Shown here in pieces: positions 53,702 to 62,108 of a DNA stretch of 64,000 bases (positions within the stretch are counted from its first letter, which is position 1; each line of letters opens with the position of its first letter). Source of the stretch: CAIMUS01 sp046347625 (GTDB lineage: Bacteria; Pseudomonadota; Gammaproteobacteria; Competibacterales; Competibacteraceae); assembly GCA_046347625.1 (NCBI GenBank), contig JAXMFU010000002.1, positions 806,001 through 870,000 on the forward strand, in the 5' to 3' direction. The notes beneath the pieces were generated by a model, which searched no databases, was not told the origin of the DNA, and saw only the letters and a list, made by a program, of their open reading frames with translations. The position numbers were made by a program, and so were the translations under genes.

Positions 53702-56125
53702 ATGAATGACCACACCCTTCTTACCTATGCCGTTGCCACCTCTCCCACGCCGTTGCAAATTAGTACTCTCTTTACAAAGACCACCGGCACGATGAAGATC
53801 GCTGTCTACAATCCCCAGAAAGTCTACTGCAAAGCGATCAATATTACCATTCCCTATGGCGATACCTACAACGCGCTTTTCAGCCAGCCCCCATCGATTT
53901 CTGTCAATACGTCCAAGTGGATCATGACAACTATGAGACAAGCTCAAGCCAAAGATTTGGGTTTGTTGGGTGATTCTGAGGTCGATTTCATGACGTTTTA
54001 CCTCACTTGCAACGAGCCCGAAGATTACCAAATTAATTACGCTCTTGTTTTCAGTATTCAAGGGCCTGTCAATACTAAAATCGGCGAAGCAGAAATCTGT
54101 CTAGAAGAAACCTCTACTAAGGATCCGAAGAGCTGGCCGGAAGACCCATATTCATATAGCTTCACCCTGGCCAAGAGCGTACCAGAATTTTACGTCAAAA
54201 ATTTTGTTGCTGCGACTACAGATAATCCCACTGTACCGTGCAGCGAGTTTGGCAACGGCAAGGGCATACGATTGTCATGGGAAAGCAACGGTACATTTTT
54301 TCGGATTTATAAGAAGAATGAAGCAAAACCTATCTACGAAGGCAATCAGACGACTTTTACCTTAAACGGTGGCCTCAAAACCGATACAACATTTATTCTG
54401 GTCGCATCGATGACAGGAGATCCCAGTCAGGATAAGTCTCAAGCAGGATACGCGCCCATTTATATTTACGATTCACTGACAATTACCATCACCGATCCCG
54501 ATCTTACGCCCAAATCCATCACAGCCGGCGCCCTTAGCGTCACGAGTACATCCACACTGAGTGGCAATACTTCCATTGGTGGCGCCTTAAGCGTCACAGG
54601 TGGGCTAGCAGTCCAGACAAATGCACTAATGGTTGCCAATGGTAATGTCGGCATCGGCACCCCTGACTCACCGGCAACGCTGCGTATCAACGGTAATGTT
54701 GAGGTTAACAAGGTTGGTTGTTTATTCCTTGATGGAAATAACGGCTATGTGGAGTTACCGCCAATGGATCTAGATTTATCGAAAGGTTTCACAATCGAGG
54801 TCTGGGTTCGTTACCACAGCTTCAAGAATTGGTCAAGGATTATTGATTTTGGTAATGGACAACAGAATGGTAATATATTATTATCTAACGAGGGCAAAAC
54901 AAATAATCTAGTTTTCCACGCATATGATAATACTAATAAAGTAATTGATTTGACAGCCGACGGAGTGTTGGAAGAAAACACATGGATACATCTGGCCGTA
55001 GTGATTACCAATGAGGATGCAAATATATATAAAAATGGTACGTTATCAATAAATAAAACTAAAAAAGATTTTGGACGCATATTAAAGAAAATAAGCCGCA
55101 AAAATAACTATATTGGCAAAAGTAATTGGAAAGATGACGAGTATCTTGACGGCCGGATGCGCGAACTGAGAATTTGGGGGGTGGCTCGCAAGCCAGAAGA
55201 GATCAGTAATAACTTATCTAAACAGATGTCAGGGAACGAGCCCAACCTGGTTGCTTATTACCGCCTTGACCCAGACAATAAGGCGAATGATTTGACACAA
55301 AAACACTATAAGGGAACTCCCAAAGAAAATGCCTCCTTTTTTTACCAAACCAGCCTGTTTACCAACCACGATTCCGGCAATGTCGGCATTGGCACTGCTA
55401 CGCCAGAAAAGAACCTCCATGTAAATGGTGATGTACGGGTTGACGGGAAGATTTCCTGTGCCTGGATTTTCTTAAGGCAGGGGGGGCAACAATATGGTGG
55501 CGAATTTAATATCTTTCATACCCATAATCTCGGGAATACTCCTTATAGGAACCGTTTAGAAATTGGCTATAGACCAGCGCAAGGAAAAGAGCGATGGGAG
55601 CAATTCGTTATTGATGGGCCTACTGGCAATGTCGGCATTGGCACTGCTACGCCAGATAAAAAGCTTGTGGTAGCAGGTGACATAAAGGCTACTGGCGGTA
55701 TTTCCTGTGGCGGCAACATAGGCCTCAAAAATGCTAAAAAAGGCGAGTACCTATCTTCCAAAGATACAACATTTTGTAATGTGAGTTGGCAGAAAGAGCT
55801 TAAAGAGGACGAGTACTTCACGCTTGAAATGCCTTGCTCACGCGATTTTAAAGAAAATATCGATGAGCTAACCACGAGAGAGGCGCTTACAACGCTGGCA
55901 AAGCTGAATCCGATCAAGTATGACTACAAAGGGGAGAAATCCTTCAGGCAGAACCTTGGTTTTATCGCAGAGGAAATGCCTGACAATTTGGCAAGCTTCG
56001 ACAGGAAAAGTATTTCTCCTTTCGAAGTTATTCCAATCCTGACAAAAGTCGTACAAGAGCAGCAAAGAACCCTTGTTAAGTTGGAATCTCTCGTGAAGCG
56101 TGTGCTGCAAGTTGATAACCCGTAG
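53702..56125 (+). CDS. Fibre-like protein: LamG domain and C-terminal S74 intramolecular chaperone
   Basis: The 807-residue protein has a ~270-residue N-terminal part of unknown fold and fibre-type repeats (NGNVGIGTPDSPATLRINGN, DSGNVGIGTATPEKNLHVNG, TGNVGIGTATPDKKLVVAGD). A LamG/concanavalin-like domain lies at about 340-530 (CLFLDGNNGYVELP ... FTIEVWVRYHSFKNWSRIID ... RELRIWGVARKPEEIS). The C-terminus is a peptidase S74 (endosialidase) chaperone, PCSRDFKENIDELT ... NLGFIAEEMPDNL, ending in a coiled coil. S74 domains trimerise tail fibres and then cleave themselves off at the conserved Ser; here Ser in PCSRDF is the candidate. It suggests a trimeric, ligand-binding fibre displayed by the products of this cluster. 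Confidence 0.85.
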   Translation: MNDHTLLTYAVATSPTPLQISTLFTKTTGTMKIAVYNPQKVYCKAINITIPYGDTYNALFSQPPSISVNTSKWIMTTMRQAQAKDLGLLGDSEVDFMTFYLTCNEPEDYQINYALVFSIQGPVNTKIGEAEICLEETSTKDPKSWPEDPYSYSFTLAKSVPEFYVKNFVAATTDNPTVPCSEFGNGKGIRLSWESNGTFFRIYKKNEAKPIYEGNQTTFTLNGGLKTDTTFILVASMTGDPSQDKSQAGYAPIYIYDSLTITITDPDLTPKSITAGALSVTSTSTLSGNTSIGGALSVTGGLAVQTNALMVANGNVGIGTPDSPATLRINGNVEVNKVGCLFLDGNNGYVELPPMDLDLSKGFTIEVWVRYHSFKNWSRIIDFGNGQQNGNILLSNEGKTNNLVFHAYDNTNKVIDLTADGVLEENTWIHLAVVITNEDANIYKNGTLSINKTKKDFGRILKKISRKNNYIGKSNWKDDEYLDGRMRELRIWGVARKPEEISNNLSKQMSGNEPNLVAYYRLDPDNKANDLTQKHYKGTPKENASFFYQTSLFTNHDSGNVGIGTATPEKNLHVNGDVRVDGKISCAWIFLRQGGQQYGGEFNIFHTHNLGNTPYRNRLEIGYRPAQGKERWEQFVIDGPTGNVGIGTATPDKKLVVAGDIKATGGISCGGNIGLKNAKKGEYLSSKDTTFCNVSWQKELKEDEYFTLEMPCSRDFKENIDELTTREALTTLAKLNPIKYDYKGEKSFRQNLGFIAEEMPDNLASFDRKSISPFEVIPILTKVVQEQQRTLVKLESLVKRVLQVDNP

Positions 56126-56139
56126 GCTGGTGTAAGATT

Positions 56140-56358
56140 ATGAAGGTAGAAATCATGCAGGAACAACTTCAACAGCGGCTTAATGAACTGAAAAAAGAGT
56201 TCGAGATCGGTCAAAACCGGCTCCAGGAGCTGGACAGACAACAAGCGCAGGTGCGGGAAACGCTGCTGCGTATCAGCGGCGCGATTCAGGTACTTGAAGA
56301 ATTGCTGGCGCAAAATCAACCGGCAGCGGAGCTTGCTCCCCCTGTGGCGGAATCCTGA
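56140..56358 (+). CDS. Small coiled-coil protein
   Basis: The 72 residues are almost all one heptad coiled coil (LQQRLNELKKEFEIGQNRLQ ... LLRISGAIQVLEELL) with an Ala/Pro-rich tail. It starts 14 bases after the fibre gene, so it is probably its operon partner, perhaps a chaperone or oligomerisation helper. ATG 56140 or 56155 are both possible starts. No family assigned. Confidence 0.6.
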   Translation: MKVEIMQEQLQQRLNELKKEFEIGQNRLQELDRQQAQVRETLLRISGAIQVLEELLAQNQPAAELAPPVAES

Positions 56359-56448
56359 TCAGCTCGTAGGTCGGGGCGAGGAACGAACCCCAACCTGTTC
56401 GTGTGGCGGATAAGGGGATGATTCGTGTCCAAGATGACGGCAACGATT

Positions 56449-56601
56449 TCACCGTTGCCGCTCCAAAGCCTCCCGGACGGCGTCTGCCACAAACTGGTTG
56501 AGACTGAGACCGTCGCGGGCCGCAGCCAGTGCGGCATCATGGTGCAAACGTCTCTGCAACACCAACTCGAGCAGTACAGCCTGACCGCTAAGGGTCAGAC
56601 C
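56449..56601 (-). pseudogene. Remnant of a HicB-like / ribbon-helix-helix antitoxin C-terminus
   Basis: Leftward frame: LQRRLHHDAALAAARDGLSL then NQFVADAVREALERQR and a stop at 56449. 'GLSLNQFVxxAV' is the usual ribbon-helix-helix ending of HicB-type antitoxins. No start codon or conserved N-terminal domain lies upstream. The rest of the 56359-56677 gap is without a gene. Confidence 0.4.
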
Positions 56602-56677
56602 AAGACAGGCCGCTCCGCCGCCGAAATCGCCGGCTATGGGTGGCGGAGTTTGGACCGGGGATTAATCAGGAGATGGA

Positions 56678-57001
56678 ATGACGTCTTTTTTTGAGAAAAT
56701 CCATTCGTTAGTGAAACAGAACCAAGTCCGTGTCTCGTTACATGGTTATGATGAGTTGGCAGATGATGGTATTCTGATCAAAGACATCATGGCGGGACTG
56801 GTGGAAGCCCTGGTACTAGAGGAATATCCGAACTACCCCAAAGGACCTTGTGTACTGGTGCTGGAACGGGACCACGAAGGCAGACCGATCCATGTGGTGT
56901 GGGGCATTCCAAAAGGTCACACCTCTCCAGCAGTAGTAATAACCGCCTATCGACCTGATCCAGACCGTTGGACCAGTGATTTTCTGAGGAGAAAGAGATG
57001 A
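56678..57001 (+). CDS. DUF4258-type protein, toxin-antitoxin-like pair member
   Basis: The 107 residues begin FEKIHSLVKQNQVRVSLHGY and DELADDGILIKDI, then VLEEYPNYPKGPCVLVLERD and the end VVITAYRPDPDRWTSDFLRR. The 'HxxxEL ... YPxxxxGPxxLVL ... ITAYxPDPxxW' pattern is that of DUF4258, a small RelE-like-fold family often found in toxin-antitoxin-like pairs. The stop overlaps the next ATG (ATGA). Function not proven. Confidence 0.7.
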   Translation: MTSFFEKIHSLVKQNQVRVSLHGYDELADDGILIKDIMAGLVEALVLEEYPNYPKGPCVLVLERDHEGRPIHVVWGIPKGHTSPAVVITAYRPDPDRWTSDFLRRKR

Positions 57002-57216
57002 ACAAACGCCGGCAAATCAAATGGGTGCATGAAGGCGCCTATGTTGCCGAAGTCGAGGTTGAACTGATCGACGATGGCGAAGGATGGTCGCCTTATCTGT
57101 CAGTGGAGGATGCTTACCGGCTGGATGAGGTACGCACCGCCTTGCGGCAGGGCGATGTCGATGCCGCCGCGAAACAGGCGCGGGTATACAAGCTGACTCC
57201 GCTGGCGGTTGCGTAG
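56998..57216 (+). CDS. Partner of the DUF4258 protein (possible antitoxin)
   Basis: The 72 residues (KRRQIKWVHEGAYVAEVEVE ... SPYLSVEDAYRLDEVRTALR ... AAKQARVYKLTPL) form a small one-domain protein translated from an ATGA overlap with the DUF4258 gene. Adjacent small pairs of this shape are common, with the second member often annotated as antitoxin-like. No DNA-binding motif is obvious. Confidence 0.6.
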   Translation: MNKRRQIKWVHEGAYVAEVEVELIDDGEGWSPYLSVEDAYRLDEVRTALRQGDVDAAAKQARVYKLTPLAVA

Positions 57217-57220
57217 AAGC

Positions 57221-57535
57221 ATGACAATATCCCAGCGTAAAGTCCTGCTCATCGGCTGGGACGCCGCCGACTGGAAGGTAATCAACGCCCTGATCGAGCA
57301 GAACAAGATGCCTTACACGGCGGCGCTGATCGAGCGCGAGGTGATGGGTAACCTGACGACCCTGCAACCGGTACTTTCGCCGATGCTGTGGACCTCCATC
57401 GCTACCGGCAAATGGCCGTTCAAGCACGGCATTCTGGGCTTTTCCGAACCGACCCCGGATGGCGCGGGCGTGCAACCGGTCTCGCAGCTTTCCCGCAAAA
57501 CCGCTGCTGCTGCATCGTCAAACCCGGCGGAGTAG
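57221..57535 (+). pseudogene. Truncated type I phosphodiesterase / nucleotide pyrophosphatase (alkaline phosphatase superfamily)
   Basis: TISQRKVLLIGWDAADWKVI, NKMPYTAALIEREVMGNLTT and LSPMLWTSIATGKWPFKHGI are the metal-site start of AP-superfamily phosphodiesterases: Asp of IGWDAADW binds metal and Thr of WTSIATG is the nucleophile. The match stops at SQLSRKT; 14 unrelated residues and a stop follow, so only about 100 of many hundred residues remain. A 167-base inverted-repeat element lies just beyond. The stub follows the DUF4258 pair closely. Confidence 0.7.
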
Positions 57536-57607
57536 GGTGCTCTAACGGGCCGGCGAGGACGTCGGCGCTCCCAGGCGTCGTCGAGCCAGGTGGGGGGGGG
57601 TAGGAAG

Positions 57608-57774
57608 CTTTCTGGGGTAGGTTTTTAGAGTCATTGGGTAAACGGGGACAAGCTGTCGTTCCGGCAGGGAATGCCGGAACCCAGTTACCGGGAAGTAAAA
57701 GTGGGATCACACCCTCTCCCTGACCCTGGATTCCGGCTTCCCTGCCGGAATGACAAAAAACCTACCCCAGAAAG
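57608..57774. repeat. MITE-like element with 19-bp terminal inverted repeats
   Basis: CTTTCTGGGGTAGGTTTTT (57608-57626) is the exact reverse complement of 57756-57774. GGGGTAGGAAG flanks both sides (57597-57607 and 57775-57785, allowing for G-run length), possibly a target duplication. The core holds the common 'gttccggc ... gccggaat' palindrome. With about 140 further bases of featureless sequence it fills 57536-57915. Confidence 0.75.
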
Positions 57775-57915
57775 GGGGTAGGAAGGCGGCGGAAAAAATC
57801 TTTACATACGGGTCCATAATCGCATCTCCCATCGTTAGCCTGCCTTGTCTCGGATCCAACGTCATCTATTGAAATCTGATATAAACCTCAAGGTAGCGAA
57901 CAGCGAGGTCGAGTC

Positions 57916-59112
57916 GTGAGCAACGGTTTACTGGTCATCAACAGCGGTTCTTCCAGTATTAAATTTTCGGTATTCGCCCTGCCGGAAGCCGGGGCGGGTG
58001 CTGAACTGTCACTGGTATGCCGGGGTTTACTCGAAGCCTTGGACGGCCGGGCGCACTTTACCGCTCATGACGCTCAGGGGAGAGTCATCCTGGCCGGCCA
58101 TCCCGCCGGTGACCGGCGCTACGATCACCGCACCGCCTTGCAGGATTTGCTGGAATGGGTCAATGCGTCGCCGGATTTGCCCGATATTACGGCGGTAGGG
58201 CATCGGGTGGTGCATGGCGGGGTCGAGTTCAGTGCGCCCCAACGGGTGACAGCGGTGGTGCTGGAGCGGTTGGAACGCCTGATTCCCCTCGCTCCACTCC
58301 ATCAACCGCATAACTTGAGCGCTATTCGCAGCCTGCTGGAGATGGCGCCCGATCTGCCGCAAGTCGCTTGCTTCGATACCGCCTTTCACCGCACCCAGCC
58401 TGAGTTGGCACGACTGTTCGCGCTGCCGCGCGACTATTGGGAAGCGGGTATTCAGCGCTACGGCTTCCATGGACTGTCCTATGAATATATTGCCTCCGTC
58501 CTGCCGAACTGGCTGGAACCGACGGCCGGGGCACGGGTGATTGTGGCGCATCTGGGTAACGGCGCCAGCCTGTGCGCCTTGGCGCATGGCGCCAGTATTG
58601 CCACTACGATGGGATTCACCGCCCTGGAAGGGTTGCCGATGGGTACCCGTTGTGGTTCCCTCGATCCCGGCGTACTGTTGTACTTGATGGCGCAGCGGGG
58701 AATGCAACTTAAGGAACTGACCGAACTGCTGTATCACAAATCCGGCTTGTTGGGGCTGTCCGGTATCAGCAATGATATGCGGCAACTGCTGGCCAGCACC
58801 GCTCCCACCGCCCGCTTGGCGGTTGAATTCTTCTGCTACCGGATCGCTCGTGAACTGGGTTCTCTGACGGCGGCCCTGGGTGGGCTGGATACCCTGGTGT
58901 TTACCGGCGGCATCGGCGAACATGCCGCCCCGGTCCGGGAACAGGTGTGCCTGCGCTCGGCCTGGCTGGGCATCGTGCTGGACCGGCAGGCCAACCAGCA
59001 TCAGGCCGGCCGGATCAGCGCTCCGGGAAGCCGAGTGACCGTACTGGTCATTCCCACCAACGAAGAGTTGGTGATTGCCCGTCATGTCCAGCGTCTGATG
59101 CCGGGCGGCTAA
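57916..59112 (+). CDS. ackA: Acetate kinase
   Basis: The 398-residue product is full length. Signature 1 is NGLLVINSGSSSIKFSVF, and the second is HRVVHGGVEFSAPQRV; further motifs are FDTAFHRTQP, YGFHGLSYEYIASVL, VIVAHLGNGASLCAL, GFTALEGLPMGTRCGSLDPG and LVFTGGIGEHAAPVRE. It interconverts acetyl phosphate and acetate with ATP. GTG at 57916 is the start, since no earlier in-frame start is suitable. No pta gene is next to it, and an inverted-repeat element follows immediately. Confidence 0.96.
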   Translation: MSNGLLVINSGSSSIKFSVFALPEAGAGAELSLVCRGLLEALDGRAHFTAHDAQGRVILAGHPAGDRRYDHRTALQDLLEWVNASPDLPDITAVGHRVVHGGVEFSAPQRVTAVVLERLERLIPLAPLHQPHNLSAIRSLLEMAPDLPQVACFDTAFHRTQPELARLFALPRDYWEAGIQRYGFHGLSYEYIASVLPNWLEPTAGARVIVAHLGNGASLCALAHGASIATTMGFTALEGLPMGTRCGSLDPGVLLYLMAQRGMQLKELTELLYHKSGLLGLSGISNDMRQLLASTAPTARLAVEFFCYRIARELGSLTAALGGLDTLVFTGGIGEHAAPVREQVCLRSAWLGIVLDRQANQHQAGRISAPGSRVTVLVIPTNEELVIARHVQRLMPGG

Positions 59113-59119
59113 ACCACCT

Positions 59120-59322
59120 CTAGAGCGTTGACCGGTTTGAAGCAAGCCTGACCTGTAAGCAGGTAACCGTTCAGTCCCTATACAGACAAACCACCCCGGC
59201 GCTTCGCGCCACCCCTCCTTATCCAAGGAGGGGAAAAAAACGGCTCCTTACCCGCTCAGTGCACGCCCGGAAGAAGGGGTTCAACAGTGACACTGAACCG
59301 CCAAACCGGTCAACGCTCTAGT
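59120..59322. repeat. Inverted-repeat element (about 203 bp) after ackA
   Basis: CTAGAGCGTTGACCGGTTT (59120-59138) is the exact reverse complement of 59304-59322. No clear target duplication is seen. Inside lies CCCCTCCTTATCCAAGGAGGGG followed by seven A (59212-59240), a hairpin that could act as an ackA terminator only weakly. No coding potential. Confidence 0.7.
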
Positions 59323-59416
59323 TTGAAGCTTATCGTTTTGCCGGAATGGTTGAGGAATCACCCGTGGGAGCGGCACGATGCTATCCTATGGTGCTCTTAC
59401 TCACGAGGAAACCGCC

Positions 59417-59737
59417 ATGTTCATCGTTCATGTCTTTGTCCATGTCAAACCGGATCAGGTCGAAGCGTTCAAGACCGCCTCCCTGGAAAATGCGCGCCGG
59501 AGTGTGTATGAACCCGGCATCGCCCGTTTCGATGTCGTTCAGCAACAGGACGATCCCACCCGCTTCGTGCTGGTCGAGGTCTATCGGACCGTCGACGCCG
59601 CGGGCCATCACAAGGGCACGGCGCACTATGCCCAATGGCGTGATAGCGTCGCGGCCATGATGGCCGAACCGCGCACCAGCCTGAAATACAGCAATGTTTT
59701 TCCCGATGAGCGGGGCTGGGATTCGGCAAAACCCTGA
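59417..59737 (+). CDS. Antibiotic-biosynthesis-monooxygenase (ABM) fold protein
   Basis: From ATG 59417, behind CGAGGAAA, the protein is 106 residues: MFIVHVFVHVKPDQVEAFKT, NARRSVYEPGIARFDVVQQQ, FVLVEVYRTVDAAGHHKGTA and HYAQWRDSVAAMM. This ferredoxin-like ABM pattern, with EPG, is close to LsrG-type and quinol-type monooxygenase-like proteins. The substrate is unknown. It faces the convergent engB gene 4 bases away. Confidence 0.8.
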   Translation: MFIVHVFVHVKPDQVEAFKTASLENARRSVYEPGIARFDVVQQQDDPTRFVLVEVYRTVDAAGHHKGTAHYAQWRDSVAAMMAEPRTSLKYSNVFPDERGWDSAKP

Positions 59738-59741
59738 TTTC

Positions 59742-60383
59742 TTATCGGAGCTGGGGCGGCGCCGTGGCCGGCGGCGGCGGGGTCACGGTATAATCCAGCC
59801 ACTCATCCAGGCGGGCATGGGCTTCGTCCAGACCGGTACCGTCGACGGCCGAAAACAGTTGCAGGCTGACCAGAGGATACTCGGCGGCCAGAGTCCGTCT
59901 TACCGTCTGCAGGGTTGCCAGGGCGGCGCCGCGCTTGAGCTTATCGGCCTTGGTCAGCAGAATATGAACCGGCAACCGGCGCCGCCGGCACCAGTCGAGC
60001 AGTTGTCTATCGAGCGTAGTCAGCGGGTGACGAATATCCATCAACAGGAACAGGCCGCGCAGCACCCGGCGTTCGCGGAGATAGCGTTCGAGCAATTCGC
60101 GCCAATGCCGGCGCATGGCCTCCGGCACTTTGGCATAACCGTAACCGGGCAGATCGACCAGATAACGGCTCTCTTCCACTTGAAAAAAATTGATCAACTG
60201 GGTCCGGCCCGGCGTCTTGCTGATCCGGGCCAGCGCCTTCTGCCGGGTAATGGCGTTCAACGCGCTGGACTTGCCGGTATTGGATCGGCCGGCGAACGCG
60301 ACTTCGGGGCCCCGCTCCGGCGGTAGCTGACGTAACTCATGGACGCTGGTCAGAAAGCGGGTGGCGGAGTAACGGCTGTGCAT
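59742..60383 (-). CDS. engB: Ribosome-biogenesis GTPase EngB (YihA/YsxC)
   Basis: The 213-residue GTPase has Walker A GRSNTGKSSALNA, G2/G3 TPGRTQLINFF and VDLPGYGYAKV, G4 LLTKADKL and G5 FSAVDGTG. EngB aids assembly of the large ribosomal subunit. The C-terminal tail is Pro-rich (VTPPPPATAPPQLR). It diverges from the cytochrome c4 gene, as in pseudomonads. Confidence 0.96.
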   Translation of the reverse strand: MHSRYSATRFLTSVHELRQLPPERGPEVAFAGRSNTGKSSALNAITRQKALARISKTPGRTQLINFFQVEESRYLVDLPGYGYAKVPEAMRRHWRELLERYLRERRVLRGLFLLMDIRHPLTTLDRQLLDWCRRRRLPVHILLTKADKLKRGAALATLQTVRRTLAAEYPLVSLQLFSAVDGTGLDEAHARLDEWLDYTVTPPPPATAPPQLR

Positions 60384-60612
60384 GCTGATCCTGGGTCTGT
60401 TGCCTGCAAACGCGCTTTATACCGGGTATTTTATTGAACCTGAAGGTCGAACTGGTATATAAAGTTGGCTGCAAGTGATTGCGTTCCGCTGCCGGGGGGA
60501 AAGGGTCGCTCCTCACGCCTACGATGGCAGCTGGCTTTAGGATACGCGACTTCTCTCAGACCAAACGGCCTTGGGGCCGTTCAACCAAAATAAATGGTAC
60601 AGGGGTCTTACG

Positions 60613-61218
60613 ATGAAAACACTGTTTGCGATTGCCGCAACGTTCGCTCTGCTTGGCTCCACGGCCGCTATGGCGGCCGGCGATGCGACCGCCGGTCAGC
60701 AAAAAGCTGCCGCCTGCGGCGCCTGTCACGGTGCCGACGGCAACAGCGCCAACGGCGAGTGGCCCAAGCTCGCCGGTCAAAATAGCGTCTATCTGGTGAA
60801 GCAACTCCAGGATTTCAAGGCCGGAAGACGGGCCAACCCGATCATGAGTGGCATGGCCGCGCCACTCAGCGATCAAGATATGGAAGATCTTGCGGCTTAT
60901 TTTTCCGCTCAGCAGCCGGCCCCCGGCAAAGCCGATCCCGAACTGGTGGAAAAGGGTAAGGTGATCTATCTGAGCGGAAACCTTAACAGCGGCCTGGCCG
61001 CCTGCACCTCCTGCCATGGGGCCAACGGCAAGGGCAATCCGGCGGCGGGTTTCCCCGCGGTATCGGATCAGCATGCGCAATATACCGAAACCCAATTGAA
61101 GGCTTTCCGCACCATGCAGCGGGGTAACGATCCGGGCCAGATGATGCGCAATATCGCCGCCAAAATGAGCGACGACGAGATCAAGGCGGTGGCTTCTTTC
61201 ATGCAAGGCTTGAAATAG
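60613..61218 (+). CDS. Dihaem cytochrome c4
   Basis: The 201-residue precursor has a signal peptide (MKTLFAIAATFALLGSTAAM, cleaved near AMAA) and two class I haem domains: AACGACHGADGNS and MSGMAAPLS (haem 1, Met ligand), then AACTSCHGANGKG and GNDPGQMMRNIAAKMS (haem 2). It is a periplasmic electron carrier feeding terminal oxidases. The ATG at 60613 follows an AGGGGTCTTACG stretch. A strong hairpin follows the gene. Confidence 0.95.
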   Translation: MKTLFAIAATFALLGSTAAMAAGDATAGQQKAAACGACHGADGNSANGEWPKLAGQNSVYLVKQLQDFKAGRRANPIMSGMAAPLSDQDMEDLAAYFSAQQPAPGKADPELVEKGKVIYLSGNLNSGLAACTSCHGANGKGNPAAGFPAVSDQHAQYTETQLKAFRTMQRGNDPGQMMRNIAAKMSDDEIKAVASFMQGLK

Positions 61219-61260
61219 TTTCCTGCCGGACGCGCTACCACGATCCATATAACTGATGAC

Positions 61261-61287
61261 AAGGGTGGCCATTATCGGGCCACCCTT
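61261..61287 (+). terminator. Hairpin terminator after cytochrome c4
   Basis: AAGGGTGGCC and GGCCACCCTT form a perfect 10-bp stem with a 7-base loop, 42 bases after the cytochrome gene. The following T-run is poor (CATCGTTTC), so termination may be partial. Confidence 0.7.
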
Positions 61288-61463
61288 CATCGTTTCGGTC
61301 GCACCACTGACTTCGCCGGCTTGGGCTTGCCCAAGCCGGAACCGACAGAATTGAGCAAACCGCTTCCATGTCGATCTAATAGCCGATCATGCAGATGGCC
61401 GTACCTTCCGGTCAGTCCGACGGTACCCTGCTTCTCCAGGATTCAATCGCACAGGTTCACGTT

Positions 61464-62099
61464 ATGAAAACAATACGTCCATTCATCCTGGTCGCCCTGC
61501 TGTTGCTGGGGCTGCCGCCGGTCGCTCCGGCCGCCGACGATTTTCAGGCAGGCAAGGACTACAAGGTACTGGACAGGCCGGTACCTACCTCCACCGGCGA
61601 TAAAATCGAAGTGGTCGAGGCTTTCTCCTATGCCTGTCCTCATTGCTTCAGCCTGGAGCCTTCCACGGAAGAATGGTTGAAAGCCAAGCCGGAAAATGTC
61701 GAGCTCGTTCGCATTCCTGCGGTCTGGCGGCCCGACTGGGAAGTTCTGGCCCGGGCTTACTATGCCGCCGTTCAACTGGGGGTTCTCGACAAAGTCAACA
61801 AGCCTTTATTCGACGCCATCCATATCGACAAAAAGCCATTGACCACGCCGGAGCAGCTCGCCGATTTCTTTGCCGCCCAAGGGGTGGACAAAACCGCTTT
61901 TCTCAATGCCTATAACTCGTTTGGCGTGGAAACCCGGGTGCAGCGCGCTAAACAGCTCATCCAACGTTACGTCGTCATGGGCGTACCCGCCTTTATCGTC
62001 AACGGTAAATACTTTGTCGATCTCTCCACCGCCGGTTCGGCGCCGCGTCTGTTCGAGGTGATCAATTATCTGGTTGCCAAAGAAACGACTAAAGGTTAA
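61464..62099 (+). CDS. dsbA: Thiol:disulfide interchange protein DsbA
   Basis: From ATG 61464 the precursor has 211 residues with a signal peptide (MKTIRPFILVALLLLGLPPV, cleaved near APAA). The active site is CPHC at residues 58-61 (FSYACPHCFSLEP), with the cis-Pro loop VMGVPAFIVNGKYFVD. It oxidises Cys pairs in periplasmic proteins. The earlier in-frame ATG at 61389 would spoil the signal peptide. It lies between cytochrome c4 and the nuclease-family gene, the usual order. Confidence 0.95.
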   Translation: MKTIRPFILVALLLLGLPPVAPAADDFQAGKDYKVLDRPVPTSTGDKIEVVEAFSYACPHCFSLEPSTEEWLKAKPENVELVRIPAVWRPDWEVLARAYYAAVQLGVLDKVNKPLFDAIHIDKKPLTTPEQLADFFAAQGVDKTAFLNAYNSFGVETRVQRAKQLIQRYVVMGVPAFIVNGKYFVDLSTAGSAPRLFEVINYLVAKETTKG

Positions 62100-62108
62100 C
62101 GCAGACCG

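Noticed and set aside
39529..56358. The giant-protein cluster as a prophage or contractile injection system
   Set aside because: Apart from the S74/LamG fibre, no sheath, tube, baseplate, capsid, terminase or integrase gene could be recognised.
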